Shown: in pieces, positions 10,955 to 22,094 of the stretch
Numbering within the stretch: position 1 is the stretch's first letter
Layout: each line of letters begins with the position of its first letter
Program-made: the position numbers and the translations under genes
Assembly (NCBI GenBank): GCA_965153355.1
Contig: OZ231126.1
Location: 68,882,001 to 68,946,000 of the forward strand
Direction of reading: 5' to 3'
DNA: 64,000 bases
Origin: Flaccisagitta enflata
Lineage: Eukaryota > Chaetognatha > Sagittoidea > Aphragmophora
Notes under the pieces: generated by a model
Databases searched by the model: none
The model's input: only the letters and a program-made list of their open reading frames with translations
Told to the model about the DNA's origin: nothing

Positions 10955-13900
10955 CTGAATATAGTAATTATCGTAAAAGCGTGATGGTCAGCTAAAGCAT
11001 GATGGTCAGCGGTACTCGTGCTCTGCTGGAGTAGCTTATGATCAAGATTGAAGGAGGGTGCAGGGTAGCGGCCCCAAAGGGTTTGTTGACCTATGCTTCC
11101 ACACATAAGTAACAGGCCGCTCGAGCGTCATTATGGCCAGCGGTTCCCGATGCCCCCATTGACCTTGTTAAGTAATGTGCTGTTGAGGAAATGGGGCAGT
11201 GGGCCTGGAGGCGCCGATGACCTATAATTCCACACATGGCAATTTTTCCTTCAACTGGGGTTGTAAGCCAATTTTTGGGTTGGAGGCTAATATTGAGGCT
11301 TGTGGAGAATGATTTGGGGCTGATATGGAGTCTAAAAGGCCTGATTTTGGGTCTGGGAGGCCTTTTTGGGCAGCGGCCCCGAAGGGGACGAAGTCCTGTA
11401 GAACACAGGGGGACTTTCGTTCGTTCGTCCGTTCATCCGTCCGTTCATCCCCCCCCTCCCTCAGACCCCTCAGGCCTCAAATCTGGCCTCTCAAGCCTCC
11501 AATTAGATCTCTCAGGGCTTAAATCTGGCCTCTCAGGCCTCAAATCTGGCCTCTTAGGCCTCAAATTGGGCCTCTCAGGCCTCTTATCTGGCCTCTCAGG
11601 CCTCAAATCTGGCCTCTTGGGCCTCAAATCTGGCCTCTCAGGCTTAAAATCTGGCCTTTGAAGCCTCAAATCTGGCCTCTCAGGCCTCAAATCCTACCTC
11701 TTGCCTCAAATTAGGCCTCTCAAGCCTCAAATCAGCTATCTGATCCTCAAGTCAGTTCTCTATGGTCTTTCAAGCCTTGATCCGGCTCTTTCAAGCCTCA
11801 AGTCAGCCCATTCAAGCCCCCAACTGACTTTCTGGCCTTACATCAGCCCTCCTAGACCTGAATTCAGCCCAAACGGAAAGACAGATGGACGAACGAATGG
11901 AGGAACGAAAGTCCCCCTGTGTTCTACAGGACTTTGTCCCCTTCGGGGCCGCTGCCCTGCTTCCCCTCACTCAATTTCACAATCATGCACAGCAGGGCAA
12001 CGGGTATCGCTGACCACATATCGCCCTTGGGCGACCTGTTTGGGATCTGAAAGACCTGATTTATGATTACGTAGCGAGTTAGACATTATATACATGTATG
12101 TGAAATCTCATTTGGATGTTTTTCTTCACCTGATTTATGATCTGGGAGGCCTGATTGAGGGTCCAAGAGGTTTGATTTTTTGTCTGAGAGGCCTGATCTG
12201 GGGTCTGAGAGGCCTGGTTTGGGACTGAAGGGGCTTGATTTAATGCCTGATCGCCTAAGAGGCCTAATTTGGGTCAAAGAGGTCTAAATTTGGGTCTGAG
12301 AGGCCTGATTTGGGGTGTAAGGGGCCGGATTTGGGGTGTGAGGGGCTTGATTTGAGGCCTGAGAGGCCTGATTTGGAGTCTAAGAGCCCTGATTTGAGGC
12401 GGGGGGGGACGACAATGAAAAAACATCAGATTGAAAAAAAATTGCCTTTTTAGTCGCGTGCACGCGACTCTACAACCCACTCTGTCCGTCTGTCTGTTGG
12501 TTGGTCGGTCGGTGACACTTAGCTTTTTCGACGTTTACGGGCGGTTTTGGGGTTACAGCTCCTGCCCAACTGCTTAGCTGGTCTATTTCATCACTGCCCC
12601 TGCCCACCCGCACGCGACTTGGCCTTGTTTTAGGGCGCGCCTGGGAACCCGATGCTCTCTATTTTGCTCCCGGGCACACAAGTTTGGCTGCAGAGAGCTC
12701 TCTCAATTTTGGCTTGGTATTTTCTACTCCAGCCCAAATTGTGGATTTCAACTAACAGTGGATTTCAACTCACAGTTTTTTCTTTTAATCAATGAGTGGA
12801 TATGAATGAAATTTTGTAGAATCACCTCATATTTCACTGACTCACAGTTGCCCTTTTTTGGGACAAAGGGGTGAATTTCCTTACGTCCGTCCATCCGTAC
12901 GTATGTACGTCCCCCCCCCAAGCTTTTCAATTCTCAAATCCCATTGAATAACATAGGAAAATGTCAAAATGTAAACTTCCCATTGAATAACATGGAAAAT
13001 TTACAAAAAAATAGAAAAATGTAAATTTCCCATTGAATAACATTGAAAATGAACAAAAATGAAAAAAAATGCATAATTCCTACTGGATAGCATGGAAAAT
13101 TGATAAAAAAAGAAAAAAATATGAAATTCTCATTGAATAACATGGAAAATTGACAACAAATTATAAAAAAAATATAACTCCCATTGAATATCATGGAAAA
13201 TTGCCCCAAAGGCTTGAAATATGCCTTCTCAGGACGTAAGGAAATTCACCCCTGTGTCCTACAGGACATCGGCCCTTTGGGGCCGCTGCCCTGCTCTCAC
13301 TCTACTTCTTCAGCTGATCACTCCAAGCAGGGCATCGGGTACCGCTGACCATGTGCGATCTTTGGATGACTTGTTTCTCTTTAAAAGTAATGTTATTTTT
13401 TCCAGATCCAAAACCAATGGTCAAAAAGACAGAAAAAATCTTCTAATTTCTTTTCAAACATACAACCTTGACCCTTTACACTGGTCTTTAGTAAAAAGCT
13501 CAGCCTGATCTAAATGTTTGAATGAAATAGAAAAAATACGTTTGAATGTTTGAATGAAAAAATACGGTAACAGGCTCATTCTATGGAAAAAAACAAGATT
13601 TTTAGTCACAGACACGAGACTTCACCCTGCTAAATCAGTCGGTCTGTCCATCTATCTGTGCCAGACATTTTTGAACAAGTGACGCAGGGTCACAATATCG
13701 TTGCGGACGGGTGGGCAGGGGCATCCAACCCCCATCCACACCCCAAACCCACTTCATACACATACAAAAAATATCCAAAACACTCACAGACGAACCAACA
13801 GACAGACAAAGCCTCTTATAGAGTTGCGTGTCTGCAACTAAAAAGTCTTTTTTGTCTTTCTTTTAGCGTTTTAGCTTATTCAGTTTTTGCCAGGTACAGT

Positions 13901-16900
13901 GGGAACCCGATTTAACGACTCTGAAGGGACCGAGGATTTTTGGTCGTTAAATCCGAATGTTGTTAAATCGAATTTCTAATTTTTTTCAATTGATCAGCTT
14001 CATAACAAGGCAACTAAGGCCAGCATCAGTGTCTGATCATATATCACAGATTTTTTTTAAGCATTTGTGCAAATGGTTGGCCAAACATACAGTCAGAATA
14101 CAGACAAGAGCTATAAACAAACAAACAGAAAAACAAACAGAAAAACAGTGAGCCAAACAAACCGAATAACAGATAAATGTAGCCTTATAGAGCCTTATGA
14201 AAATGAAGGTGTTATAAATTATAGGTGGCTAATGAAATATCACTGAAAAAATGATAGATTTTGATTAAAATCTTTTCATAAGTTTTTTTTTAGCTGTTCA
14301 CTTATACGTTTAAAGCCCTAATTTAGGTAAAACTTTTTCTTATCAAAATATATCAAAGCTTGATGATTACAAGGTCAACAAGTCGCGTGCAAGACTTACA
14401 TAATGACTTAGAATGATTTAAAATGACTTAAAATGACTTAAGGGAAAAAAAAGTGTGACGGATTAACAGACAGACCGACCAACCAACCAACCAACCAACG
14501 GACAGACAAAGGGGGAGTAGAGTTGCGTGCATGCGATCAAAAATTACAAGTTCTAAAAATTCATAATCAAGTTAGTGTCAATGTCACTAAATCAGGAAAA
14601 AAATTTCCAAGGGACCCAGAAATAGCGACTTTAAATCAGGTTTGGCTGTTATATCAGGTGTCATCAAATCAGGTAAAATTAACATTACAAAAGCCTGAAA
14701 AATTTGGGACCGAAGAAAACTGGTTGTTAAATCCGAAATGTCGTTAAATCAGGTGACGAAAAGGCGGTAGTCCACTGTATGTAGATATGACTACTATTGA
14801 ACTGTGTTTTTTCTGTACTATACTGCAGTGTTGCCCCTGCCCAGCTGTTTGCAACTTTTGCCCTGTTTTGGGCAAGTTTTACCGGGCTCTCTGTTTTTCT
14901 GCCGGGCTCCTTGAAATTATGAGGAGAGAGCCCGGAATGCTCTGTCAGAAAAATCACTAAAGAAAGGCCTGGACTCATCGGCCCCTCCGGGGCCGCTGCC
15001 CAAAAAGGCAGGATACACGGCCAATAACTAGTCACTTGCGGTTGGGCAGGGGCATTCATTGGCGGACAGAGGCAGTAATATGGTTGGGCGGGGGCTGTCA
15101 TGTGGGTAGACGGGAGCAGTCATGCGGGTGGGCAGTGGCAGTATTGTTGGTAGGCAGGGGCTTCAATGCTTCAGCCGATTCTGCTTCATCCAAAATTCCG
15201 CGTTGCGGACCGACCTTCTTTACCTCCTTTGGACGGAGGGACACACTATTTCATGAAATGGTGTTGACTCTTAAATACACTTTGTTTAGCATGCCAAGTG
15301 TTAATTGTGGCCATGAATAACTGTTTCTTACAAATGCATACAAAACCTGCAACCGCCTGGAATTTTGTCACCATCACAGACCCATCCTCGACCTCGACTG
15401 GCGGCAATAAGCTTGTGTCCATTAGGACATTTCACCACAACACCTGTTTTTTGTCATGTTATGAAATGTGTTTAAGTGAGGTTTCAATGCCATTTTTTCA
15501 TTCCTGCACTGACACTAAAAGGTTCAGTAAATATGTTCATGATTTAGGCGGAAAACCGCTTTAACAATCTATGACTAGTGAAACAAATGGAAGAGAGCCT
15601 TGTGGACCCTCACTGACTAGTTGATACGCGCACCACTTCTAGTTTTCCAGAAAAAGAAATCTGACGAAGAGTCGGCCAGCAATATGAAATTTTGACTGTA
15701 TAAGCCCAAAGGAGACTTCAACTTGGATTTCATCTGGACTGGGCCAACTAAAAGTACGCTTTTCATCGCAAAACTAAAAGTCGACAATTACTAAAAGTTG
15801 ACAATTACTAAAAGTTGGCAATTACTAAAAGTTGACAATTACTAAAAGTTGACAATTACTAAAAGTTGACAATTACTAAAAGTTGACAATTACTAAAAGT
15901 TGACAATTACTAAAAGTTGACAATTACTAAAAGTTGACAATTACTAACCTCTGATGGCCAAGTTGACAATTAATAACCTCTGATGGCCAAGTTGACAATT
16001 ACTAACCTCTGATGGCCCAGTTGACAATTACAAACCTCTGATGGCTGAGTTGACAATAACTAACCTTTGATGGCCGAGTTGACAATTACTAACCTCTGAT
16101 GGCCAAGTTGACAATTACTAACCTCTGATGGCCAAGTTGACAATTACTGACCTCTGATAGCCAAGTTGACAATTACTAACCTCTGATGGCCAAGTTGACA
16201 ATTATTAACCTCTTATGGCCAAGTTGACAATTACTAACCTGTGATGGCCAAGTTGACAATTACTAACCTCTGATGGCCAAGTTGACAATTACTAACCTCT
16301 GATGGCCATGTTGACAATTACTAAGCTCTGATGGCCAAGTTGACAATTACCAACCTCTGATGGCCATGTTGACAATTGCTAACCTCTGATGGCCAAGTTG
16401 ACAATTACTAACCTCTGATGGCCAAGTTGACAATTACTAACCCCTGGTGGCCAAGTTGACAATTACTAACTTCTGATGGCCAAGTTGACAATTACTAACC
16501 TCTGATGGCCAAGTTGACAATTACTAACCTCTGATGGCCAAGTTGACAATTACTAACCCCTGATGGCCAAGTTGACAATTACTAACCACTGATGGCCAAG
16601 TTGACAATTACTAACCTCTGATGGCAAAGTTGACAATTACTTATCTCTGATGGCCAAGTTGACAATTACTAACCTCTGATTGCCATGTTGACAATTACTA
16701 ACCTCTGATGGCCAAGTTGACAATTACTAACCTCTGATGGCCAAGTTGACAATTACTAACCTCTGATGGCCAAGTTGACAAATACTAACCTCTGATGGCC
16801 ATGTTGACAATTACTAACCTCTGATGGCCATGTTGATAATTACTAACCTCTAATGGCCGAGTTGACAATTACTAACCTCTGATGGCCAAGTTGACAATTA

Positions 16901-17790
16901 GTAACCTCTGATGGCCAAGCAAGTTGATAATTACTAACCTCTGATGGCCATGTTGACAATTACTAACCTCTGATGGCCATGTTGACAATTACTAACCTCT
17001 GATGGCCAAGTTGACAATTACTAACCTCTGATGGCCAAGTTGACAATTACTAACCTCTGATAGCCATGCAAGTTGACAATTACTAACCTCCCATGGCCAA
17101 GTTGACAATTACTTACCTCTGATGGCCCAGTTGACAATTACTAACCTCTGATGGCCAAGTTGACAATTACTAACCTCTGATGACCGAGTTGACAATTACT
17201 AACCTCTGATGGCCAAGTTGACAATTACGAACCTCTGATGGCCAAGCAAGTTGACAATTACTAACCTCTGATGGCCATGTTGACAATAACTAACCTCTGA
17301 TGGCCATGTTTACAATTACTAACCTCTTATGGCCAAGCAAGTTGACAATTACTAACCTCTGATGGCCAAGTTGACAATTACTAACCTCTGATGGCCAAGT
17401 TGACAATTACTAACCTCTGATGGCCATATTGACAATTAGTAACCTCTGATGGCCATGTTGACAATTACTTACCTCTGATGGCCAAGCAAGCGTCGCAGAG
17501 ATCATAATTGCAGCTTTTGCATTGAAATCGAGGCACTCCTTCTGACCGACCAAATTCCGAGAGACCTTTCCTGATTTTCAAATTTGCTTGTTAATCTATT
17601 GACATATACATATACGGCTGAGTCGCAATTTGTCTGCATGATTAAAAAGTGTTCAAATATGATTTCAATTTACATTCGGTAATAAGAATTAACCTGCATC
17701 CACTTGGAAAGAGCCGACCATCACAGCGCCATCTGTTGTCTTTTTGTGAAGGAACGAGCTTGTGACCATTTGGACAAGTAACTGACAAAC
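10863..17790 (-). CDS. Cys-rich zinc-binding gene, four exons (partial)
   Basis: Host-like gene reconstructed from four GT-AG bounded exons: 17790-17694, 17570-17473, 15443-15347 and 10954-10863. All junction phases agree (1-2, 2-1, 1-2, 2-1). Each exon pair encodes one module: CPNGHKL, then W-x-CDG and GC in the first exon, then RFxCxxCxxDxCDxC in the second. This is a C1/ZZ-like cysteine-histidine zinc-binding pattern, presumably a protein-interaction domain; the gene itself is not recognised. The module is present twice in tandem and, because each module starts and ends in phase 1, it can be duplicated without a frameshift. The first and last exons of the gene were not found. Introns carry minisatellites and mobile elements; the 4.4-kb intron between the last two exons holds families A and B and a pogo-like MITE. 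Confidence 0.65.
11030..11260. other. Family B-like fragments
   Basis: GGTAGCGGCCCCAAAGGG, CAGCGGTTCCCGATGCCC and two copies of CACACAT-type ends (11100 and 11232) resemble pieces around family B elements (compare 11985-12045 and 13315-13380). No gene. Confidence 0.4.
11368..11957. mobile_element. Foldback element, family B
   Basis: Inverted ends of about 70 bp: GGGCAGCGGCCCCGAAGGGG, GTCCTGTAGAACACAGGGGG, TTCGTTCGTCCGTTC on the left, and their complement (CCCCCTGTGTTCTACAGGAC, CTTCGGGGCCGCTGCCC) on the right. The core (11460-11850) is a roughly 20-bp minisatellite of GGCCTCAAATCTGGCCTCTC. Non-coding. Confidence 0.75.
12120..12410. repeat. 20-bp minisatellite, reversed unit
   Basis: About 14 copies of a GAGGCCTGATTTGGGGTCT unit, the reverse-complement type of the core repeat in the neighbouring family B element. 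It is probably the inverted half of a larger foldback structure. Confidence 0.7.
12447..12632 (+). mobile_element. Family A element with perfect head palindrome
   Basis: Head TTTTTAGTCGCGTGCACGCG carries the perfect 16-bp palindrome GTCGCGTGCACGCGAC. Tail CCCACCCGCACGCGACTTGG then CCTTGTTTTAG. The cleanest copy for defining the family ends. Confidence 0.8.
12849..13293. mobile_element. Foldback element, family B
   Basis: Left arm GGGACAAAGGGGTGAATTTC and CTTACGTCCGTCC; right arm GGACGTAAGGAAATTCACCC, CTGTGTCCTACAGGACATCG, GGGGCCGCTGCCC. The core (12940-13200) is a 60-bp-class minisatellite of CATTGAATAACATGGAAAAT, unrelated to the core of the other family B copy. Confidence 0.7.
13598..13842 (-). 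mobile_element. Composite family A element
   Basis: TTTTTAGTCACAGACACGAG head, AAGTGACGCAGGGTCACAAT joint, then the reversed body GTTGCGGACGGGTGGGCAGG to GAGTTGCGTGTCTGCAAC. Same composite as 2740-3008. Confidence 0.7.
13897..14777. mobile_element. Pogo/Tigger-like MITE with TA duplication
   Basis: Ends CAGTGGGAACCCGATTTAAC and GGCGGTAGTCCACTG bordered by TA (13895-13896, 14778-14779). Subterminal GTTAAATCCGAAT motifs occur on both sides, typical of pogo-like elements. 881 bp including a nested family A copy; no transposase frame. Confidence 0.75.
14369..14545 (-). mobile_element. Family A element nested in the MITE
   Basis: ACAAGGTCAACAAGTCGCGTG, GACTTAAAATGACTT core, (ACCA)n tract, and GTAGAGTTGCGTGCATGCG. 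It interrupts the pogo-like MITE, so it inserted later. Confidence 0.75.
14800..15340. other. Intron sequence with GC hairpins
   Basis: Contains CCGGGCTC and GAGCCCGG hairpin parts near 14880-14935, a family B end (CGGCCCCTCCGGGGCCGCTG, about 14980), and several GGTTGGGCAGGGGC-type copies of the family A tail (15030-15155). No gene beyond the zinc-gene intron. Confidence 0.45.
15347..15443 (-). CDS. Zinc gene exon: first half of module 2
   Basis: 97 bp, the same length as the paralogous exon at 17694-17790. Acceptor CAAAAAACAG; donor GGTTGCAG before GTTTTG. Encodes VVVKCPNGHKLIAASRG then RGWVCDGDKIPGGC. Leaves in phase 2 like its paralogue. The next 335 bp upstream (to 15778) hold nothing recognisable. 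Confidence 0.65.
15779..17472 (-). repeat. Minisatellite made of a 5' splice site
   Basis: About 50 copies of a 29-bp unit (15950-17472), preceded by about ten 17-bp subunits (15779-15945). On the minus strand each unit reads CTTGGCCATCAGAG then GTTAGTAATTGTCAA. The true end of the adjoining exon reads CTTGGCCATCAGAG then GTAAGTAATTGTCAAC, so the unit is a copy of the exon tail plus its donor site. The array begins directly at the exon boundary (17473). Confidence 0.9.
17473..17570 (-). CDS. Zinc gene exon: second half of module 1
   Basis: 98 bp. Acceptor TGAAAATCAG; donor ATCAGAG before GTAAGTAATT. Encodes KGLSEFGRSEGVPRFQC then KSCNYDLCDACLAIR. Phase 2 in, phase 1 out, matching both neighbours. 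Confidence 0.65.
17694..17790 (-). CDS. Zinc gene exon: first half of module 1
   Basis: 97 bp. Acceptor TTATTCTAAAG; donor GGATGCAG before GTTAATTC. Encodes LSVTCPNGHKLVPSQKD then NRWRCDGRLFPSGC. Starts in phase 1, so at least one earlier exon is expected at higher coordinates; none was recognised. Confidence 0.65.
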
Positions 17791-18260
17791 CTTTAGAATA
17801 AGAGCAATAAGAAAGGGAAACAATGCTTACAACTGTGCCTGCATTTGGACAAGTAACTGACAAACCTTTAGAATAAAAGCAATAAGAAAGGGAAACAATG
17901 CTTACAACTGTGCCTGCATTTGGACAAGTAACTGACAAACCTTTAGAATAAAAGCAATAAGAAAGGGAAACAATGCTAACAACTGTGCCTGCATTTGGAC
18001 AAGTAACTGACAAACCTATAGAAGCAAAAAGAAGAAAATAGTAGTTCTCACAAATGTGTCTGCATTTGGACAAGTAGCTGACAAACATTTAGTACATAAG
18101 CAATAAGAAAGGGGAACATTTAGTATATAAACGATAGGAAAGGGGAGCAATTCTTGCAAATGTGCCTGCATTTGAACGAGCAACTGACAAACCTTTAGAA
18201 TAAAAGCAATAAGAAAGGGAAACAATTCTTACAAATGTGCCTGCATTTGGACTTGGAGTA
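17791..18260 (-). repeat. Tandem repeat made of a 3' splice site
   Basis: Roughly 75-bp units upstream of the exon at 17790. Each contains the pyrimidine tract TTTCCCTTTCTTATTGC, the acceptor TTCTAAAG and the first 24 bases of the exon (GTTTGTCAGTTACTTGTCC). Recognisable copies lie near 17852, 17927, 18001, 18074 and 18177; a shortened one is near 18118. Confidence 0.85.
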
Positions 18261-18699
18261 ATGCATAAAACATTTTGCTTTAGATTTTGAAATGATAACA
18301 CGAAGAAAATTTTGTCAAACATCTCGAGTTATCCCCACCTCAAAAGTTCAGAACAGCTCATTGCTGCTCAATTCAAAAATGTAAAAACGTGCATTTCCGC
18401 CCCTGCTCCTGTTTTCTGTGACGGTATTGCAACCCCGTGTTACATGTTGACATACCCTCTTCATCTTGTTCTTTATCGCTTTCATCCAAAGATATCGTTC
18501 CACCTGAAATTGTGCAAAAGGGCGAGAGCGACGTGAGTCAAGAATATGAAAAATACATAAACATTGACAAAGAAACGTATGCAAATAAAAAAGCCGCACC
18601 TCTTTTAAGTTTGATGAAAAGTTAGACAAAAATATTTTGTTCTTGAGAGCGATTCTAGAGTGACACATATCAATTTCCATGCTTAATCAATCTGTTTTT
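18261..18699. other. No gene recognised
   Basis: Contains GTGCATTTCCGCCCCTGCTCC near 18388, a fragment of a family A tail. No frame with domain features. Confidence 0.4.
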
Positions 18700-18866
18700 C
18701 AAACAGTTTCAATCATAAAGAAATCTTAGACTTTTTTCTACATAATATTTTGGCTATCTGTGCCTTGCAATTACCATTGTTTAAACTAATTTCTATGTTG
18801 CTCAAATAGAGTTGATATGTTGAAATATTTTTATGACATCCTTTTGTTTTAATTGCAGTTCAAATC
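18700..18866 (+). repeat. Dispersed 170-bp repeat, copy 1
   Basis: Shares an ordered set of motifs with 22366-22500 and 23805-23995: GTTTCAATCA, TTTGGC/TTTAACC, CCATTGTTTAAAC, TATGTTGCTC, and ATGACATCCTT then TTGCAGT. Same orientation in all three; class unknown. Confidence 0.55.
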
Positions 18867-18867
18867 A

Positions 18868-19055
18868 GAAACTAGGCCAGATACACGGTTACCCCAGTTG
18901 CGTGCGGGTGGGCAGGGGCAGTGATGGAGAAAGTCAATCGGGTATTTGGGCGAGAGCGGTGAGCTCTAAAAGCTCAAAAATGCCGAAAGAGTAGAAAGAG
19001 GAACAACCGACTGACCAACCGACCGACCGATTGAGCAATTTATGCGTTGCAACTA
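18868..19055 (-). mobile_element. Family A element
   Basis: CTAGGCCAGATACACGGTTAC, AGTTGCGTGCGGGTGGGCAG, GACCAACCGACCGACCG tract, ending near TTGCAACTAGAG. Confidence 0.7.
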
Positions 19056-19067
19056 GAGATGCAGAAG

Positions 19068-19290
19068 CGGTAGATTTTTGGATCGCTTCCGCTTCCGCTT
19101 CCAAAAGGCATATTTGAGAATTGACAGCTTCCGCTTCCGCTTCCGCTTCCACCATTTCAAAAAGCATAGCTTCCGCTTCTGCTTCTGCTTCCACCATTTT
19201 AGAAGGCATAGCTTCCGCTTCCGCTTCCGCTTCCGCTTCCGCTTCCGCTTCCGCTTCCGCTTCCGCTTCTGCTTCCGCTTCCACATTTTT
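19068..19290. repeat. (GCTTCC)n hexamer repeat, left copy
   Basis: Hexamer runs broken by short AT-rich spacers containing ACCATTTCAAAAAGCATAG and ACCATTTTAGAAGGCATAG. Preceded by CAACTAGAGATGCAGAAGCG, which reappears reversed at 22325-22350. Confidence 0.9.
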
Positions 19291-19694
19291 GAGTATTTTA
19301 CTACCATATTTATTTAGGTTATATAAAATGTTTTTTCATATAAAAAAAGAGAGGAGATAAAATGAAGTTATATAAAAAATGATGAAAGATATGTTAATGA
19401 TATAGATATTGATACAATTTTTTTGCTGTCATTAGTTATTGCAATAAGTTTAAATAATCATTTTGTCTTTATTTATGAAAAAATCTTATTCTATATTTCT
19501 CAACTAATCTTTAAAATCATTTCTTTCTTAAATTCATATGTTTATTTATGACATCATTGGATCATCTATTTGCTTTTGTTTTTCAAAAATATATGAAATC
19601 AGGTCTTAAGGTATATGAGTCTTGCTCCTTTTCAATTAACCAACCAACTGTTTCTGAAATAGATCAATTCTTATCAGGAAGTTCATTGTTCACT
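19291..19694. other. AT-rich, nothing recognised
   Basis: About 400 bp of AT-rich sequence with short frames only. Confidence 0.4.
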
Positions 19695-21510
19695 AACAAG
19701 GCCAACACCTGTAAGTCGCGTGCAGGACAAAAATAACTGAACTGACCTGACTCCTTATTGTATCTTTTTATCAAAAATCAGACTTAAACGCAACCCAAAA
19801 CAGACCCAAACCAGACTCAAACGAGACTGAAACCAGACTCAAACCAGACTCAAACCAGAATTAAATCAGACCGAAAACAGGCCTAAATCAGACATAAACC
19901 AGACATAAACCAGATTTAAGCCAGACTCAAACCAGACTCAAACCAGACTCAATCCAGACTCAAACCAGACTCAAACCAGACTCAAACCAGACTCAAACCA
20001 GACTCAAACCAGACTCAAACCAGACTCAAACCAGACTTAAACCAGACTTAAACCAGGCTCAAACCAGGCTCAAACCAGGCTCAAACCAGGCTCAAACCAG
20101 AATTAAACCAGAATCAAACCAGACTCAAACCAGACTCAAACCAGACTCAAACCAGACTCAAACCAGAATGAAACCAAACCAAAACCAGACCAAAACCAGA
20201 CCGAAACCAGGCCTAAATCAGACCTAAATCAAACATAAACCAGAAAAAAACCAAACATACACCAGACCTAAACCAGACCTGACCCAGACCTAAACCAGAC
20301 ATAAATCAGACATGAACCAGTCTTAAACCAGACTTAAACCAGACTTAAACCAGACTTTAACCCGACTTAAACCAGACTTAAACCAGACTTAAACCATACT
20401 TATCTTTAATATCATTTTAACCAGCAGACTTAAACCAGCAGACTTAAACCACTAGACCAGCAGACTTAAACCAGCAGACTTAACCCATTAGATTTAAACC
20501 AGCAGACTTAAACCAGCAGATTTAAACCAGCAGATTTAAACCAGCAGACTTTACCCATCAGACTTTACCCAGCAGACTTTAACCAGCAGACTTTAACCAG
20601 CATACTTAAACCAAAAATGACCAAAAATGACCAAAAATGACCAAAAAGGCCCAAAAATGACCAAAAATGACCAAAAATGACCAAAAATGACCAAAATGAC
20701 CAAAATGACCAAAAATGACCAAAAATGACCAAAAATGACCAAAATGACCAAAATGACCAAAGAAGACCAAAGATGACCAAAGATGACCAAAGATGACCAA
20801 AGATGACCAAAGATGACCAAAGATGACCAAAAATGACCAAAAATGACCAAAAAGACCAAAAAGACCAAAAATGACCAAAAAAAAACAAAAAAGACCAAAG
20901 ATGACCAAAAATGACCAAAATGACCAAAATGACCAAAATGACCAAAAATGACCAAAAATGACCAAAAATGACCAAAAATGATCAAAATGACCAAAATGAC
21001 CAAAAATGACCAAAAATGACCAAAAATGACCAAAAATGACCAAAAATGACCAAAAATGACCAAAAATGACCAGAAATGACCAGAAATGACCCAAATAACC
21101 TGAAATGACCTGAAATGACCAAAAATGACCAAAAATGACCAAAATGACCAAAATGACCAAAATGACCAAAATGACCAAATATGACCAAATATGACCAAAA
21201 ATGACCAAAAATGACCAAAAATAATCAAAAATTATCAAAAATAATCAAAAATGACCAAAAATGACCAAAATGACCAAAATAACCAAAACAACCAAAATGA
21301 CCAAGCTGACCAAAACTGACCAAAAATAACCAAAAATAACCAAAAATGACTAAAAGCAACCAATAATTCCCAAAAACAACAAAAAAATGACTAAAAATAA
21401 CTCCAGACGACCCAAAAAGACAAAAAAAAGCTAAGTGTTACGGACCGACCGACCGACCGACCGACCGACCGACGGAGCGGGTTGTAGAGTCACGTGCACG
21501 CGACTAAAAA
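19695..21510 (-). mobile_element. Family A element with 1.6-kb minisatellite core
   Basis: Outer ends match family A (AACAAGGCCAACACCTGTAAG and AGTCGCGTGC at one end; GGACCGACCGACC, GTTGTAGAGTCACGTGCACG and CGACTAAAAATT at the other). Between them are two unrelated arrays: ACCAGACTCAA decamers (19790-20600) and GACCAAAAAT 10-11-mers (20600-21400). Frames of about 200 aa across it (WSFLVIFGHF-type) are repeat artefacts. Confidence 0.8.
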
Positions 21511-21609
21511 TTAATCTTAGGCCAAAATAATCATGTGACTTACACAGGTGTTCATTAGTATACTCATAAGAAAGAAAAAGGGCTAAAGAAAGAGTGAGTG
21601 AATAAATAA

Positions 21610-21935
<326 letters not shown>

Positions 21936-22094
21936 AAAGGATAGACCAACAGAGACAAACAGATGATGCAAAAATATAGTTAAAAGCAATAAGAAAAAAG
22001 TAATAACACCAAGAAAAGAAAGAAACAAAGAATGAATGAATTATACTAAAATAAGTACCACGAAAACAAATGATTATTGTCAAAATATTGTCAG

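Noticed and set aside
15779-17472. Regular short repeats resembling a CRISPR array
   Set aside because: There are no unique spacers between units, the unit repeats head-to-tail, the locus is eukaryotic, and the unit matches an adjoining splice junction.
20593-21238. Open frames of about 210 aa (WSFLVIFGHF-type)
   Set aside because: They are translations of a 10-11-bp minisatellite (GACCAAAAAT) open in several frames at once.
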